Source: Tritrichomonas musculus (lineage: Eukaryota > Parabasalia > Tritrichomonadida > Tritrichomonadidae). Taken from it: a stretch of DNA of 64,000 nucleotides. The stretch spans positions 1 to 64,000 of the forward strand of contig JAPFFF010000071.1 in NCBI GenBank assembly GCA_039105265.1. Direction: 5' to 3'. Made by a program: the position numbers and the translations under genes. Shown here one piece after another: positions 43,301 to 53,361 of the stretch (the first letter of the stretch is position 1; the number at the start of each line of letters is the position of its first letter). The notes beneath the pieces were generated by a model. That model had not been told where the DNA came from and made no database searches. It saw only the letters and a list, made by a program, of their open reading frames with translations.

Positions 43301-45367
43301 TGGTACGATTGGATGAAAGAAATCACTGAATCAAACATTCTTTCTTCGTTTAAAGAGATTGAAAAAGGATGTACTCAAATGGGGGTTAAACCGTTAGATT
43401 CATATGTTATTGATGACGGTTGGAATGTTTATAATTCAGAGAAATATAAAGTCTATAATGAAAAAGAATCAGGAACATCATACAATAAAGTCGGCTTTTG
43501 GGAAATGAACACGAAATTCCCAGATGGATTTGACAAGCCAGCAGACTTTGCACATAGTGTTTCATCCAATTTTGGTGTTTGGCTTGGTCCCAGAGGTGGC
43601 TATGGATATAACAGTGCATTAGGCCACATGGTTGAAGATGCAGGGAATGGTTTTTATAATGCACAAAACAGTGACATTGATGTAGCATCAACCAAATATA
43701 CAATGAAATTGAAAGATTTCTTCAATGACTGGATTAATCAATATAAAGTCAATTATTATAAACTTGATGGCTGGCTTCTTAAACCATGTCATAATGAAAA
43801 CCATGATCATGTTGTTGGTGGTTATGACTATGTGTATGAATTCACAGACTATTGGGAGAGATACATCGATGTTTTCAAGAGCATGAGAGAGACAGCTGAA
43901 AAAAATGACATTCATAATTTATGGATCTCATTAACATGCTATATTAATCCGTCACCATTCCATCTTCAATGGTCGAACTCAATCTGGGTTCAAATTTCAA
44001 ATGATGTCGGTTATACAAAGATATCTAACAAAGACACTTATGCTGATCAAATGTTGAATTATCGTGATAATGTTTATTACGATTTCTATCAGAAATATCA
44101 GTTCCAATTCCCTCAACAGTCCATCTATAATCATGATCCAATATACGGTAAAACAGGAACGCCTCTTTCTGGATCACTCAATGATGATGAGTTTAGAATG
44201 TATCTCCTCATGTGCGGAATGAGAGGAACTTCCTTCTTTGAGCTTTATTACACTTACGGAATGATCGACGAAGGCGACAAATGGTTCGTCAATTCTGAAG
44301 TTTTGAATTACATTGAAAAAAGACATTCTGTTTTGCAACATTCACAGATATTCGGTGGAGCTCCTGGATCAGGCCAAGTTTACGGTTATTCAGCTTGGAA
44401 TGAAGAACGAGGAACAATAGCAATTAGGAATCCTTCCGATGAAGTTAAAAAGTTCACAATCAAGTTGAATCGTGACATTGGAGTCCCTGAAAAAATAAAG
44501 ACAACTTATCGAAAGATTGTCCTCAATTTCAACACAATTGAAGACTTAAAGGAAGGACAAGCACAGAATTATAACGATGAAATCGAAGTCAATCTTCAAC
44601 CAAGAGAAGTTCGTATAATCGACTTCGAACCCGAACAAGACACGAAATGTGCTGAGGTTGAAATTGTCAAGGCAATCGATGATAAAGAGATTCAAATAAG
44701 ATTCAACAAGAAGATTCGATTTGACGTCAAAAACTACGAGTTTGATCATGATGCTAAAATTGAAAGTGGCAAGTTACGTGGTGATTTACGAACAGTCTCT
44801 CTTTACTTGCATGAATCTCTTGTTAACGACACTGAATACGAAATAAAAATCAATGGTGTAACTGATTCAATTGGAAATGTATTGAACACAATTGCAAAGT
44901 ATAATTACATGACTGAAAACTTGATCGTTTCTGTTCCTAATCAAATTGGTCCAATTGCTGATGATGACACTTTCCTTTCAACAAAAGAATCCCAGGTTGA
45001 AAGCTTCACAATTCACATGGACATAAAGAAAGGAGACGGTAAAAATGAGGTTTTAATTCAAGACATTGAAAACAAAGTTTCAGTTGAAATTGTCGACAAA
45101 CACATCAAGTTCACCGTTGATGATCTTTCAGTAGAAAGCAAGGAGGAAGTTCCTGATAATCAGAACATAAAGATTACTTGTGTTCGTGAGAGAAACACAA
45201 TGATAAAGATTTACATAAATGGCGAACTTTCACAGTCAAAATATGCTGAAAATCAAACAGAAAGAAAGTCACTGAAAAAGATCCAACTTTGCCGTTCAAG
45301 CGTGGTTTATAATAATTTACTCATTGCTTCATATGGCTACTCTTACAAGCAAATCTTAGATATATAA
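40334..45367 (+). CDS. Secreted multidomain glycoside hydrolase (GH27/GH36-like)
   Basis: 1677 residues from ATG with a signal peptide (MLFFILQAFIFSISSGIS). Residues about 310-560 hold a bacterial-Ig-like domain and a LamG-like fold; the same pair recurs at about 1440-1677, an internal duplication. Residues about 630-785 are an F5/8 type C (CBM32-like) domain (NFIDGNINTIWHS, FDLGKETEFKSF). The catalytic barrel (about 795-1430) shows VIDDGWN (Asp1027-1028), YYKLDGW (Asp1145, likely nucleophile) and SNDVGYT (Asp1224, likely acid/base), the clan GH-D layout of alpha-galactosidases and alpha-N-acetylgalactosaminidases. Substrates would be host mucin or blood-group glycans. There is no membrane helix, so it is secreted. 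A bacterial-type architecture in a protist suggests lateral transfer. GH31-type is a less likely alternative. Confidence 0.75.
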   Translation: MLFFILQAFIFSISSGISLRNKYLTANYDITETGTLFSEIIFNKKDKKAFQSNNEDFTISLLQNYQNPAFSPKSNKNKWEILTYSEKNIKHLSEKSELKSSKNGEFDVNFPNKIKYINIINFGEILTFKSISFSQKSINENGGVLTLFFGNSEKDVKAKVENNQYDQKAYFSNEKNFGSNFNFAKEVTAQYVAIVTTNEIEITQFDIDDGDIPYYNKIIKSTDLQCIKATQNEDKIAFTFATYEFNGAKFDITEVVELAKNEAKLNKYLVINSDKKDVKIEYISFNNKRSYILKKFNEQGELKSRRITLKMDVNYVVDPLAVEVCRSTKEREILIRFSRPVILKDSTFSIEGLTIEKTLLWSDERTVTVTVSSSMKDNMKYKFSVVGVKDFYDNELTTTVEFQYFPMNLVASVYGDFSGSDSVISDATVSTDSFTIRLNVKDFKDATNSVLLHSKDNSVIVEITSDNHIKFTVGSFSVKSKSEVSKEKHYVTLVRERNAYLKIYFDSELDAGDWDKSMAKSILLQEMILKKNNVVYSYVKVFNYGFTKSDINVKEISLKNEFIERVFSISNDKVKTTELINYRTDTVITVIPRDGSEEFLFSIPTSLQSRINRDEKVYRVKNSQPKPIDRKDWHVTANSEQNTKAGTKEGPVGNFIDGNINTIWHSKYNDKEGGHDERADKKDPFQVTFDLGKETEFKSFSYTPRQSGENGRINHYELYVANSMEDLNKSISDKNYDIKGDFQYTSTSAIYVNFSKPQKARYVALLSVNHDSYGSGADFSLYNEYAPLSYADIYSSWFDLDHYDYSQTEKSQKVKFTYKPATFDNVQFNVTVEYELQNGKHYIEKEITIKIPKENYDDIKFDYIELDRLVISDSDKEKSWTHPFINPTRSDLLTKYIISLGQPIYINSFFTGCRFPFSDNQIVDNLCYHRYQAGKNFSQLKLEEDGTYRCWKTVIGASRSINIEVIRNDFFSYITDISVENKFRIQYNSWYDWMKEITESNILSSFKEIEKGCTQMGVKPLDSYVIDDGWNVYNSEKYKVYNEKESGTSYNKVGFWEMNTKFPDGFDKPADFAHSVSSNFGVWLGPRGGYGYNSALGHMVEDAGNGFYNAQNSDIDVASTKYTMKLKDFFNDWINQYKVNYYKLDGWLLKPCHNENHDHVVGGYDYVYEFTDYWERYIDVFKSMRETAEKNDIHNLWISLTCYINPSPFHLQWSNSIWVQISNDVGYTKISNKDTYADQMLNYRDNVYYDFYQKYQFQFPQQSIYNHDPIYGKTGTPLSGSLNDDEFRMYLLMCGMRGTSFFELYYTYGMIDEGDKWFVNSEVLNYIEKRHSVLQHSQIFGGAPGSGQVYGYSAWNEERGTIAIRNPSDEVKKFTIKLNRDIGVPEKIKTTYRKIVLNFNTIEDLKEGQAQNYNDEIEVNLQPREVRIIDFEPEQDTKCAEVEIVKAIDDKEIQIRFNKKIRFDVKNYEFDHDAKIESGKLRGDLRTVSLYLHESLVNDTEYEIKINGVTDSIGNVLNTIAKYNYMTENLIVSVPNQIGPIADDDTFLSTKESQVESFTIHMDIKKGDGKNEVLIQDIENKVSVEIVDKHIKFTVDDLSVESKEEVPDNQNIKITCVRERNTMIKIYINGELSQSKYAENQTERKSLKKIQLCRSSVVYNNLLIASYGYSYKQILDI

Positions 45368-46188
45368 AAGAAAGAAGAAAATTAGTCAATTATAACTAAT
45401 TACTAAAATCCATTTGACTTTTGAATTTTCTATATTTTGAAAATAAAAAAAAATTTTTTGCTTTTAAAAGGTCATTGTAGCAATAAATAAAATCCAATTG
45501 TTCACACTTTTCATTATTTGAAAGCAGAAGTTTATTTTTGAGCGGTTTCTCAAAACCTTAATTTTATCCAAAAGCCATAATTTGAATACTATGATTTGAG
45601 AAGAAAGCCATAAAATTGAGAGAATAGTCATAATTCGAAATAGCCATAATTTGAGAATTGATATGAATAATCTATTAATATGATATCTTTAAGGGTGTAG
45701 TCTTAACGGTCATTTTTTAATTCTTAATTATCTCCATATAGTAATAATATTCACATATAATAATTATTAAATTATACACAATTATTTTTGAATATTATTG
45801 TAATTTAATAGAACATTATTTTATTGAAAATGAAAAAAAAAACAAATTGGAATCTTGGATGATATTGAAATTTTTTTTAAAAAAAATCTCTTTGAATCGA
45901 TTTATATTTCATTGAAATTAAATGTACTTTTGCATGGAGCTCATATATCAAAGCATTCTATGATTCTATTCATTTTAAATTTTTCTTTTATAAAACGTTA
46001 ATGTAATAAGTGTTAACATAATGATTTGAATTTTGTTAACTTATATTTTAAACGTATAAAAAAAAAGAAATGTGCTGTATAACTAGAAATCTATTAAACT
46101 TATCAAAATTAAAAATGTTGCTTTTTAATAAATTCATTTAAAAAATCTTATATATACTTTATAACTAAGAAGATTTTCTTTTTTTAGT
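45368..46188. other. AT-rich spacer with short CATAATTTGA repeats
   Basis: There is no gene between the convergent glycosidase and ankyrin genes. Near 45570-45660 the word (C)CATAATTTGAGAA recurs four times in variant forms. Confidence 0.5.
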
Positions 46189-48531
46189 TCATTTAAGATA
46201 ACTCGAAATAACCGCTTTTATTTGATCATTATCTGAAATTTTATTAAGATCAGCCAAGCATTCTTTGGTTGGGTTTTCATTCTTAATAAAATATTCAAAT
46301 AACAGTTGAAATATTCCAACATTTTTTTTAGCAATAGAAATTTGCAATGGCGTTTTATCTTCAAAATGTTGAGAATCTTGTGTAATTAAATAAGTTGTTG
46401 ATTTCAATCTGAAATCAATTAATGGATTTGACAACAAAAGTTTAATTATATCAACGTTACCATTTTTAATAGCACAGCCCAAAGTTGTTTCTTCTTCTTC
46501 ATTAATTCCGTTTTTATCAGTATTTCTTTCAGAAGATTTCAAATTAATGTCAATTTTTGAATTGCTCAACAAAAGTTTTATAATTTCAATATTTTTGTTC
46601 ATAATAGCTTTATGCAAAATCATTGTCTTTTTGATTTGAGTTTTCATACTGTTTTGAAATAGATGATGACAATTAATATCAATATCTTGGCGTGATAATA
46701 ATAATTTAACAACTTCTTCATTCTTTTCTTCAACGGCCAAATACAAAGCACTTTTTTCCATGTAAGTTGAATCTTTAAACAACATTTTACTATTAACGTC
46801 AATATTTGGATGATTGAGTAATAATTTTGTAATTTCATCTTTCTTATTTTTAATTGAATAACACAATGATGTTGTAGTTATTTGATAACCAGCATCTCTA
46901 ATTATAGAATTTAAATTCACATTTATTTTAGGATGTTCTAAAAGAAGCTTTACGAATTCGATGTCTTCTTTTTGTATTGCGTGAAACAGAGGTGAAACTT
47001 CTTTTTCCAATTCAAGTGTATTGTTATTTATAGAAGAATAATGCGATAATGTTTGATTAACATCGATATTTTTATGTGAAAGTAACAGTTTAAATATCTT
47101 TAGATTTTGTTCATTTATTGCTTCATGTATAGGAATTCTGTCATAGATAAAAACTGAATTGGATCCATAACTTTTTTCATAACATTTTATATTTACATCA
47201 ATTTTTGGATGATGTAGCAAAAGTTCTACTCTTTTATCATCATTCCACAAAATTAAAAGATTTAAAGCTGTGAAAGTATGTTCAAATTCTTGGAATTGAA
47301 AAGCTGTTCCTATTGAATTTACATCAATATCTTTTCTATCAATTAAAAGATTAACAATATTTGTTTGATTGTTTCGTATTGCAACCACAAAAGGAGATAA
47401 AACAAAATCAAAATCAGTATGCATTTTATTTTTTTTATCAACATCGAAACTTTTTGTATTTAACATATACTCAGCAAATGTGAAATTGCCCATTCTGCAG
47501 AAAGTAAAGAACGAAATTTCATTAGAAAAATCATCAGGAAAGAATTCATAATTATAAGATGCAATAATTTGCGACAATACTGACTCATCTTCATTAATTA
47601 TGTTTTGATCAAGATAATTGTTCAGAAAATAACGTGCCATTTCATTATGATGGCATTTAATTGATTCAATAAAGCATTTTTCATATGAATTATCTGGCGG
47701 TTTAATTGAATTTTCTTCAAGAAGGTGAATTATTTCACCATCTCCATGAATGGCAAAAAGCCATAAATTTGAATTCAATTCAACTCCTGATAACCGTAAA
47801 AAATTGAAAATTTGAATTGAACCGAAAAATGCAGCATATTCAATTATCGTTGGTTCGTTCTTTATCAAAAATAAATTTGTCTCAAAAATTGAGGTTTTGA
47901 TTTTACTTTTAAGTGGCAAATTTATTTTGTGTGCATAAGTGATAAATTCATCAAGTAAGTCATTTCGAATTAATTGGCACAAATATGTCTCATTTTCACC
48001 AAGTTCGCGATTAGCTTGAAAATCTTGTGAATCTTGATTAATTTTTTTTAGTTCTTCCTCAATTTCCCTTTTGAGGTATTCTTCAAAGAAGCTACCAAGC
48101 TCGTTGAAGAAGTAGTGTGGAAACTTAGCATCGATTTGAAAGTCTGACACACGTGCAAATTTAGGATCCAAATGGAGGATCTGGTTTTTTAAAAGAAAAA
48201 GAATCAGGCGTTTGTTGGCGTAGAAAATATTGAATATTTCACTGTTGCTAAGGTGTTTCTTAAAATCATCTTTAAAGATTAAAAGAATTTGGTCAATTAT
48301 GTAATAAAAATGAGATGATCGACGATGATAATTAGATAAAAATGATATTAAAAAGAGCATTCATCTGAATTCATTAGGATTTTCATGAATTTTTTGATCA
48401 TCAATATATTTATTTATTTTTGTAAAATCTAGAGAATTACTAGGTTTGTCTTCGGAAAGAAGTGAAATAATTTCTCTTTGAAGTACTTTTTTGTTGCTTA
48501 AATATTTTTGAAGATCCAAGGGACAAATCAT
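46189..48531 (-). pseudogene. DUF3447/ankyrin repeat protein with one in-frame stop
   Basis: Read from the ATG at 48531 the frame runs 780 codons to 46189 with one TGA at 48361-48363. A downstream ATG at 48360 directly follows that TGA, giving a 723-residue product that could still be made. The 57 codons upstream are homologous to the start of the paralogue at 57006-59030 (shared QKIHEN), so they belong to the gene. The DUF3447-type N-terminal region (about 150-330) has IEYAAFFGSIQIF and SIKCHHN. Then come about ten ankyrin repeats with the trichomonad consensus KLLLSHxxIDVN. The protein is likely cytosolic and protein-binding. Whether the TGA is real, polymorphic or a sequencing error is open. 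Confidence 0.85.
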
Positions 48532-48835
48532 TGTGGCCTAACCAAAAAATTTTGGTCAAAATATTGACCTCCGGAGGATTCTAAAATTATTCAATAAGAA
48601 AAAAAAATCTATTACGGTTGCATTATCATGAAACTTTTTGAATGCTCATTGAATATAGAAATTGAAAAATTTCGGACAATCGTTTTTTTCTACTCCACTT
48701 TTTGAATGGTTTTTCTATCCATGAGTAGCTATTCATGGAAAGTAAAAAACCGCCATCTTAAGGTGAAATTTAACTTACTCTGTTAAGAAAATTAACCAAA
48801 AAATCGTAAATTTAAATTTTCTCTTACAATTATAA

Positions 48836-48967
48836 CTATTTGCTTTTTTTGATATAATTTTTTTTATTTTTACATAATTTTTCAGGAATATACGCACCAG
48901 TGATCACCACGAGGTTGTTCGAAGCCGAATCAGGCTCCTTGAATTGCTGGATGAATCGGGAAGCCAT
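48836..48967 (-). pseudogene. Orphan 5' end of an unknown gene
   Basis: The ATG at 48967 is preceded by TTCAA and opens a 43-codon frame. The first 26 codons (MASRFIQQFKEPDSASNN, then LVVITGAYIP) are GC-rich and coding-like. The sequence then turns abruptly AT-rich and stops. It looks like a gene start cut off by a rearrangement. No family is recognised; a trichomonad intron after ITGAYIP is not supported because the usual donor is missing. Confidence 0.45.
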
Positions 48968-48969
48968 TT

Positions 48970-50248
48970 GAACTAAATATTTATTCATTATTTAGCAAAA
49001 ATTGAATAAAAAATGTATAAAAAAGTATTCAAAAAGTTTAAAAGTTTTCAAAAAGTGGCGTGGAAAAATATGATTCCCCAAAAATTTCTATTTTTTTTTT
49101 TTTTTTTTTTTTTGAAAATTTACATCCTTATTTTAACCTTCTATTTTGTTTAACAAAATGTACCGTCGTTATGAGATTCTCATACTCATTCAATTAATCT
49201 CAGACATTTTTGAATGATTATTCATTTTTTGAATGAATTTATTCAAATAATTCAATTTTTTGTTTAGTTTTTATTTATTATTTTCAGTAATAGTATTTTT
49301 TTTTACAGGAATATGATTTTAAAATGGTATATTGATATAATATAATATTTTTTTTTTGGATATTATTTGAGAAAACTCATTTAAAAATTGAGAAGAAAAA
49401 TCATATAGGGCATTGAAAGTTCCTAAACACAACTTTTCGGGTTAGATATCCATTAATATTAAAATATACAATGGTTTAAAAATAAAACTAATGATAAAAT
49501 TAATAAAGTATATTATCTTTATTTAAAAATCTTCTTTTTTTTAATTTCTACTATGGATGCTAATTGTGCAAGTTTTTCATTTTTACTAGCCAAATATGTT
49601 TCATTGGCCATTAATAACGTTTTGCTGCTATTCTTGTGTCATTTTATCAAAACATCTATGAAATTTGGGATTATTTTAGAAATTTGTTTTTCATATTGAA
49701 GCTTAAAAAAGCTTGGATTGCCAATGATCACATCTATCTTTGATCTAATTCCTAATGTTGAACCTGACGTCGCTTTCTGAGCACTGGATTGCTAATGAAC
49801 GATGAATCTTTTAGTCTAGTACAAATATTGAAATGAAGTAATAATTTTCAAAGGAAATGATCGCTAAATTGAGAACTTCGGATCGAAAATTGAATAGTTT
49901 ATGAGTTTTTGATCACAGACATTATTGAGAGGATTTATTTAAAATTTACAAAAATTTGAATTAATTCACAAAAAAAATTAAGATATTTTTCTCTTTTTCA
50001 ATGTGTTTTCTCAAAAAATGTCTGAGAATATTCAATCATGTCTGAGATTCTCATAATTACGGTAGTTAAATTAAAAAATTCTTAACAAATTCAAATGTTA
50101 TAAATTTTGTTTTCTCCTTTTGTTTATGCATTTTTATATATTTTATTTAATATTTATTAAATTAAAAAATAAATAAATTTGTTGAATAATATATATCTAT
50201 TTGAAAATCTGACAATATATGGATAATTATGAAATAAAATTTGAAATA
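48970..50248. other. Spacer with a possible methyltransferase scrap
   Basis: Mostly AT-rich, with a T-run of about 25 nt at 49090-49114. On the minus strand about 49540-49800 two short frames read GIRSKIDVIIGNPSFFKLQ and LMANETYLASKNEKLAQL. The first resembles the Asn-Pro-x-Phe region of N6-adenine methyltransferases, but it is too short for a firm call. Confidence 0.3.
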
Positions 50249-50250
50249 TA

Positions 50251-50256
50251 TTCAAA
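50251..50256 (+). promoter_or_regulatory. TTCAAA initiator-like element
   Basis: TTCAAA lies 15-20 nt before the ATG at 50271. This supports that ATG over the TTG at 50241, which would lie upstream of the motif. Confidence 0.4.
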
Positions 50257-50270
50257 TTTTTTTCTTTTTG

Positions 50271-51158
50271 ATGCAAAAGGCGAAAGTCTATTTTACAAAA
50301 GAGATTACACCAGAAAGTCTAATTAAGATTTATAATGCACTTGGGACTGAACTTAAAGGAAAAGTTACTGTCAAAATTTCCACAGGCGAACCAGGCGGAC
50401 ATTATTTTTTGAATCCAAATCTTATCAAAGGTCTTGTTAATAAAATAAATGGTACAATTTCGGAATGCTTAACTGCATATCCTGGAAAACGTAATACAGT
50501 TAAAGACCATTGGCAAACATTTGAAGATCATGGGTTTAAAGCAATAGCTCCATGTGATCTTTTAGATGAAGAAGGTACAGTAAACCTTCCAATTACTCAA
50601 ATCAAGTACCTCCAAGGGTATGATATTGTAGGCTCTCATATCAAAAATTACAATTCATGTCTAATTCTCTCACATTTCAAAGGACATATCAGAGGAGGAT
50701 TCGGCGGTGCCCTTAAAAACATGAGCATTGGATTTGCCTCTTCTGCAGGGAAAACATGGATTCATACAGCAGGCAAAACATCAAATGTAAGTGAATTCTG
50801 GGAAAAAATTGCCCCACAAGACGATTTCCTCGAAAGTATGGCTGAAGCATGCGAAGCAATTATTAATTACTTTAAACCAGATAATTTGGCTTATATTAAC
50901 GTTGCCAATAATCTATCTATTGACTGTGATTGCTGTAATAATCCACATGCACCTGAAATGGCAGATATTGGAATTTTTGCCTCCCTTGATCCTGTTGCTA
51001 TTGATCAATGCTGTTATGATACGATAATTAATTCTGCTGATCCAGGAAAAGCATCACTTATTGAAAGAATGAAAAAGCAAAACGCAATACATCTTGTTGA
51101 AGAAGCAAACAGACTAGGATTGGGCTCAAGAGAATACGAATTAATAAACATTGATTAA
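50271..51158 (+). CDS. DUF362 family protein
   Basis: 295 residues from the ATG at 50271; an upstream TTG is rejected because an initiator-like TTCAAA lies between. Features are KVTVKISTGEPGGHYFLNPN, then LSHFKGHIRGGFGGALKNMS, then the Cys-rich DCDCCNNPHAP and FASLDPVAIDQCCYD. These are the landmarks of the bacterial and archaeal DUF362 family. Many members end in a 4Fe-4S ferredoxin domain; this one ends after the core. The biochemical role is not established. Anaerobic bacteria are the likely source, and several trichomonad anaerobic enzymes have such origins. It is on the same strand as the aldo/keto reductase 380 bp downstream. Confidence 0.75.
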   Translation: MQKAKVYFTKEITPESLIKIYNALGTELKGKVTVKISTGEPGGHYFLNPNLIKGLVNKINGTISECLTAYPGKRNTVKDHWQTFEDHGFKAIAPCDLLDEEGTVNLPITQIKYLQGYDIVGSHIKNYNSCLILSHFKGHIRGGFGGALKNMSIGFASSAGKTWIHTAGKTSNVSEFWEKIAPQDDFLESMAEACEAIINYFKPDNLAYINVANNLSIDCDCCNNPHAPEMADIGIFASLDPVAIDQCCYDTIINSADPGKASLIERMKKQNAIHLVEEANRLGLGSREYELINID

Positions 51159-51520
51159 TCAATATTGATTAATCACAATTTGATAATTAATTGATATCTT
51201 TATTTCTGGCCTAAAAAAATTAAAATAAAGCGTATAAGTATTTTTAAACAGTGTTGTAAGATAAAATATTATATAATATCAAATATCAAATATGATTCAT
51301 CCAATTGTTCCATATTAATTAGAAATAAGACATTGAATATAATGTTAAATGAACCTATTTTTGAACTCTATAAATTTATAGTGCACCCTGAAAGATCTTT
51401 TAAGCAATACCGATAATTTTATTGAAAAATTTCGTAATAATTTTTGCAATTTAACAAATTTGCACGATAAAACACTTTTTGAAAGATTTGAAACACATTG
51501 TTTTTTATTATTTTATTTTA
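51159..51520. other. AT-rich spacer between two enzyme genes
   Basis: Just after the stop of the DUF362 gene an ATTGATTAATCA word occurs twice in tandem (51150-51174). Nothing else coding or structural is seen. Confidence 0.5.
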
Positions 51521-51521
51521 G

Positions 51522-51527
51522 TTCACT
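51522..51527 (+). promoter_or_regulatory. TTCACT initiator
   Basis: TTCACT matches the trichomonad initiator (TCA followed by a pyrimidine and T) and lies 12 nt before the ATG at 51539. It rules out the TTG-started longer form. Confidence 0.55.
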
Positions 51528-51538
51528 TTTTTTTATTA

Positions 51539-52393
51539 ATGCTTTCAAATGCATCTACATTGTCTTTGAGCAATGGTGTAAAAATTCCATCAATTGGAAT
51601 AGGAACCTTCAACGTTAAGCCAGCAGACTGCGAGAAAGCACTTGATTTCGCTCTTCATAATGGATATCGATTGATTGATACAGCAAATGCTTACTTCAAC
51701 GAGAAAGCAGTTGGAAGAGCCATTAAGAAGTCTTCAGTTCCACGTGAAGAAATTTTCTTAAGCACAAAATTGTGGCCAAGTGTTTATGACGATCCAAATG
51801 GAATTGAACAAACATTTGAAAGACTTCAAGTTGACTACATTGATTTGCTCTTCCTTCATCAGCCTGCAGGAAATTTTGAAGCTGGATATAGAAACCTTGA
51901 AAAGCTCTATAATGAAAAAAGAATCAGAGCAATCGGAATCTCCAATTTTGAAGGAGAAAAATTAGACAAGTTTTTAAAAAGTGTCGATATAAAACCACAT
52001 GTCATTCAAGCTGAAGCTCATCCATACTTCCCAAGGAAAGAATTATTAAGGCAATTGAAACCATACGGAATTTCAATCATGGGGTGGTTCCCATTAGGTC
52101 ACGGTGATCAATCTTTGATGAATCAAGAAATTTTCACAAGACTTGGTAAGAAATATCATAAATCAAATGCACAAATTATTCTTCGTTGGCATGTGCAAAA
52201 AGGATTCATTACAATTCCTGGAGCCATTACACCTGAATTCATTCTTGCAAACATTGATGTCTTTGATTTCAAATTGACTGACGATGAAATGGCTGAAATT
52301 GCCAAGTTAGGCAATGGAAAGAGATATTACGACTTAAATGAAGATGAATATGAAAAGCTTGCTCAATCAATTACATCTTTTGATCAAGAATAA
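51539..52393 (+). CDS. Aldo/keto reductase
   Basis: 284 residues from the ATG at 51539, chosen because a TTCACT initiator lies 12 nt upstream. The family landmarks are complete: GVKIPSIGIGTF at the start, LIDTANAY with Asp47 and Tyr52, STKLW with Lys77 and FLHQP with His107, the catalytic tetrad; then GISNFEGEKL, QAEAHPYFP and ILRWHVQKGFITIPG near the NADPH phosphate site. It is an AKR5-like single-domain barrel that reduces aldehydes or ketones with NADPH in the cytosol. The exact substrate is unknown. Similar enzymes in trichomonads are often of bacterial origin. Confidence 0.93.
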   Translation: MLSNASTLSLSNGVKIPSIGIGTFNVKPADCEKALDFALHNGYRLIDTANAYFNEKAVGRAIKKSSVPREEIFLSTKLWPSVYDDPNGIEQTFERLQVDYIDLLFLHQPAGNFEAGYRNLEKLYNEKRIRAIGISNFEGEKLDKFLKSVDIKPHVIQAEAHPYFPRKELLRQLKPYGISIMGWFPLGHGDQSLMNQEIFTRLGKKYHKSNAQIILRWHVQKGFITIPGAITPEFILANIDVFDFKLTDDEMAEIAKLGNGKRYYDLNEDEYEKLAQSITSFDQE

Positions 52394-52394
52394 A

Positions 52395-52738
52395 AATGAA
52401 TTTTATTTTAATAATATTAAAAGAATTATTATTTTGTTTATTTTAGATTTTTGGAGTTAACTCTGTTTATTTTTAGCTTAATTTCAGTTCAAAAGTGATT
52501 GTTTTGGCAAATCATTATCGGGTTTTCAGAAAAAGTTCCAAATCAATTACATTTCAAATAATCACAATTATATGATTTCAATTTAAATTTTGAAATCATA
52601 TAATTATATGAGTACTCAAATAATGATAAAGCAATCAAGTAAAAAATTAAAAAAAAGATGTTAATTAATCAATAGTTTGATAAAAGTTATATGAATAGAA
52701 AGTTTACTTTCGTATTCATCTAAAATAACAGTTAGAAT
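52395..52738. other. AT-rich spacer
   Basis: No gene. An inverted repeat of AATCATATAATTAT-type sequence lies near 52560-52610 (GATTTCAATTTAAATTTTGAAATC centre), able to form a long AT hairpin. Confidence 0.5.
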
Positions 52739-52740
52739 TA

Positions 52741-53222
52741 GGCTTGTTATTTTGCGAATCGATATCGAAAACGCCACTTTTTTACATCTGATACTCGATT
52801 ATCAGTTTAAAAATCTGATATCGAGATTATCGATTATCAAGATATCAGATATGAAATGTGATATGAAAATGATTGTAAACTTGATATCAATAACCGAGAT
52901 CTCGAGATCTCAAGATCTCAAACAGATTTATCTTTTTTTATAATTGGTATTTGTGATTTTAAAATATTTAAAAATAAATAATATAATGCATTGATGTTTA
53001 TTTTAAGATTAAAATCAAAAAATACATTCTTTTTTATGAAATATTTGAGATTCAATTACGATCATATATTTATCAAAAAGTTTAATTGAAAATTCTGATA
53101 TCAAAAGCTGAGAAAGATAATTCTCGATCTCTGAAATCGATCTTTAGAATCTGTGCATATTTATGTATCGATATCAAAAAGTTAATCAATTATTGATCTC
53201 GAGAATCGGAGAATAACAAGTC
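52741..53222. mobile_element. Small TA-target MITE with GATATC-rich arms
   Basis: The ends are GGCTTGTTATT at 52741 and AATAACAAGTC at 53222, with TA on both sides (52739-52740, 53223-53224). Further in, the arms share CGA-rich words. The interior is full of GATATC, CGAGATC and related palindromic words, many of which pair across the centre. There is no coding capacity. Size and TA flanks suggest a Tc1/mariner-mobilised element. Confidence 0.65.
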
Positions 53223-53361
53223 TACTTTTCATCGTCAGGCTTGAAAAACATTTCTTTTTTGCCCAATGTCGATACACCACAATATTTTCATTTAGGGTAA
53301 TTACTCTGATGTTGGGCAAAAATTATTCAATATAAAAGTCTCTTAAATATTATAAATCATA

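Noticed and set aside
49540-49800. Possible N6-adenine methyltransferase fragment (VIIGNPSF)
   Set aside because: One short motif with Ser in place of the second Pro and a stop soon after; could be chance in AT-rich DNA.
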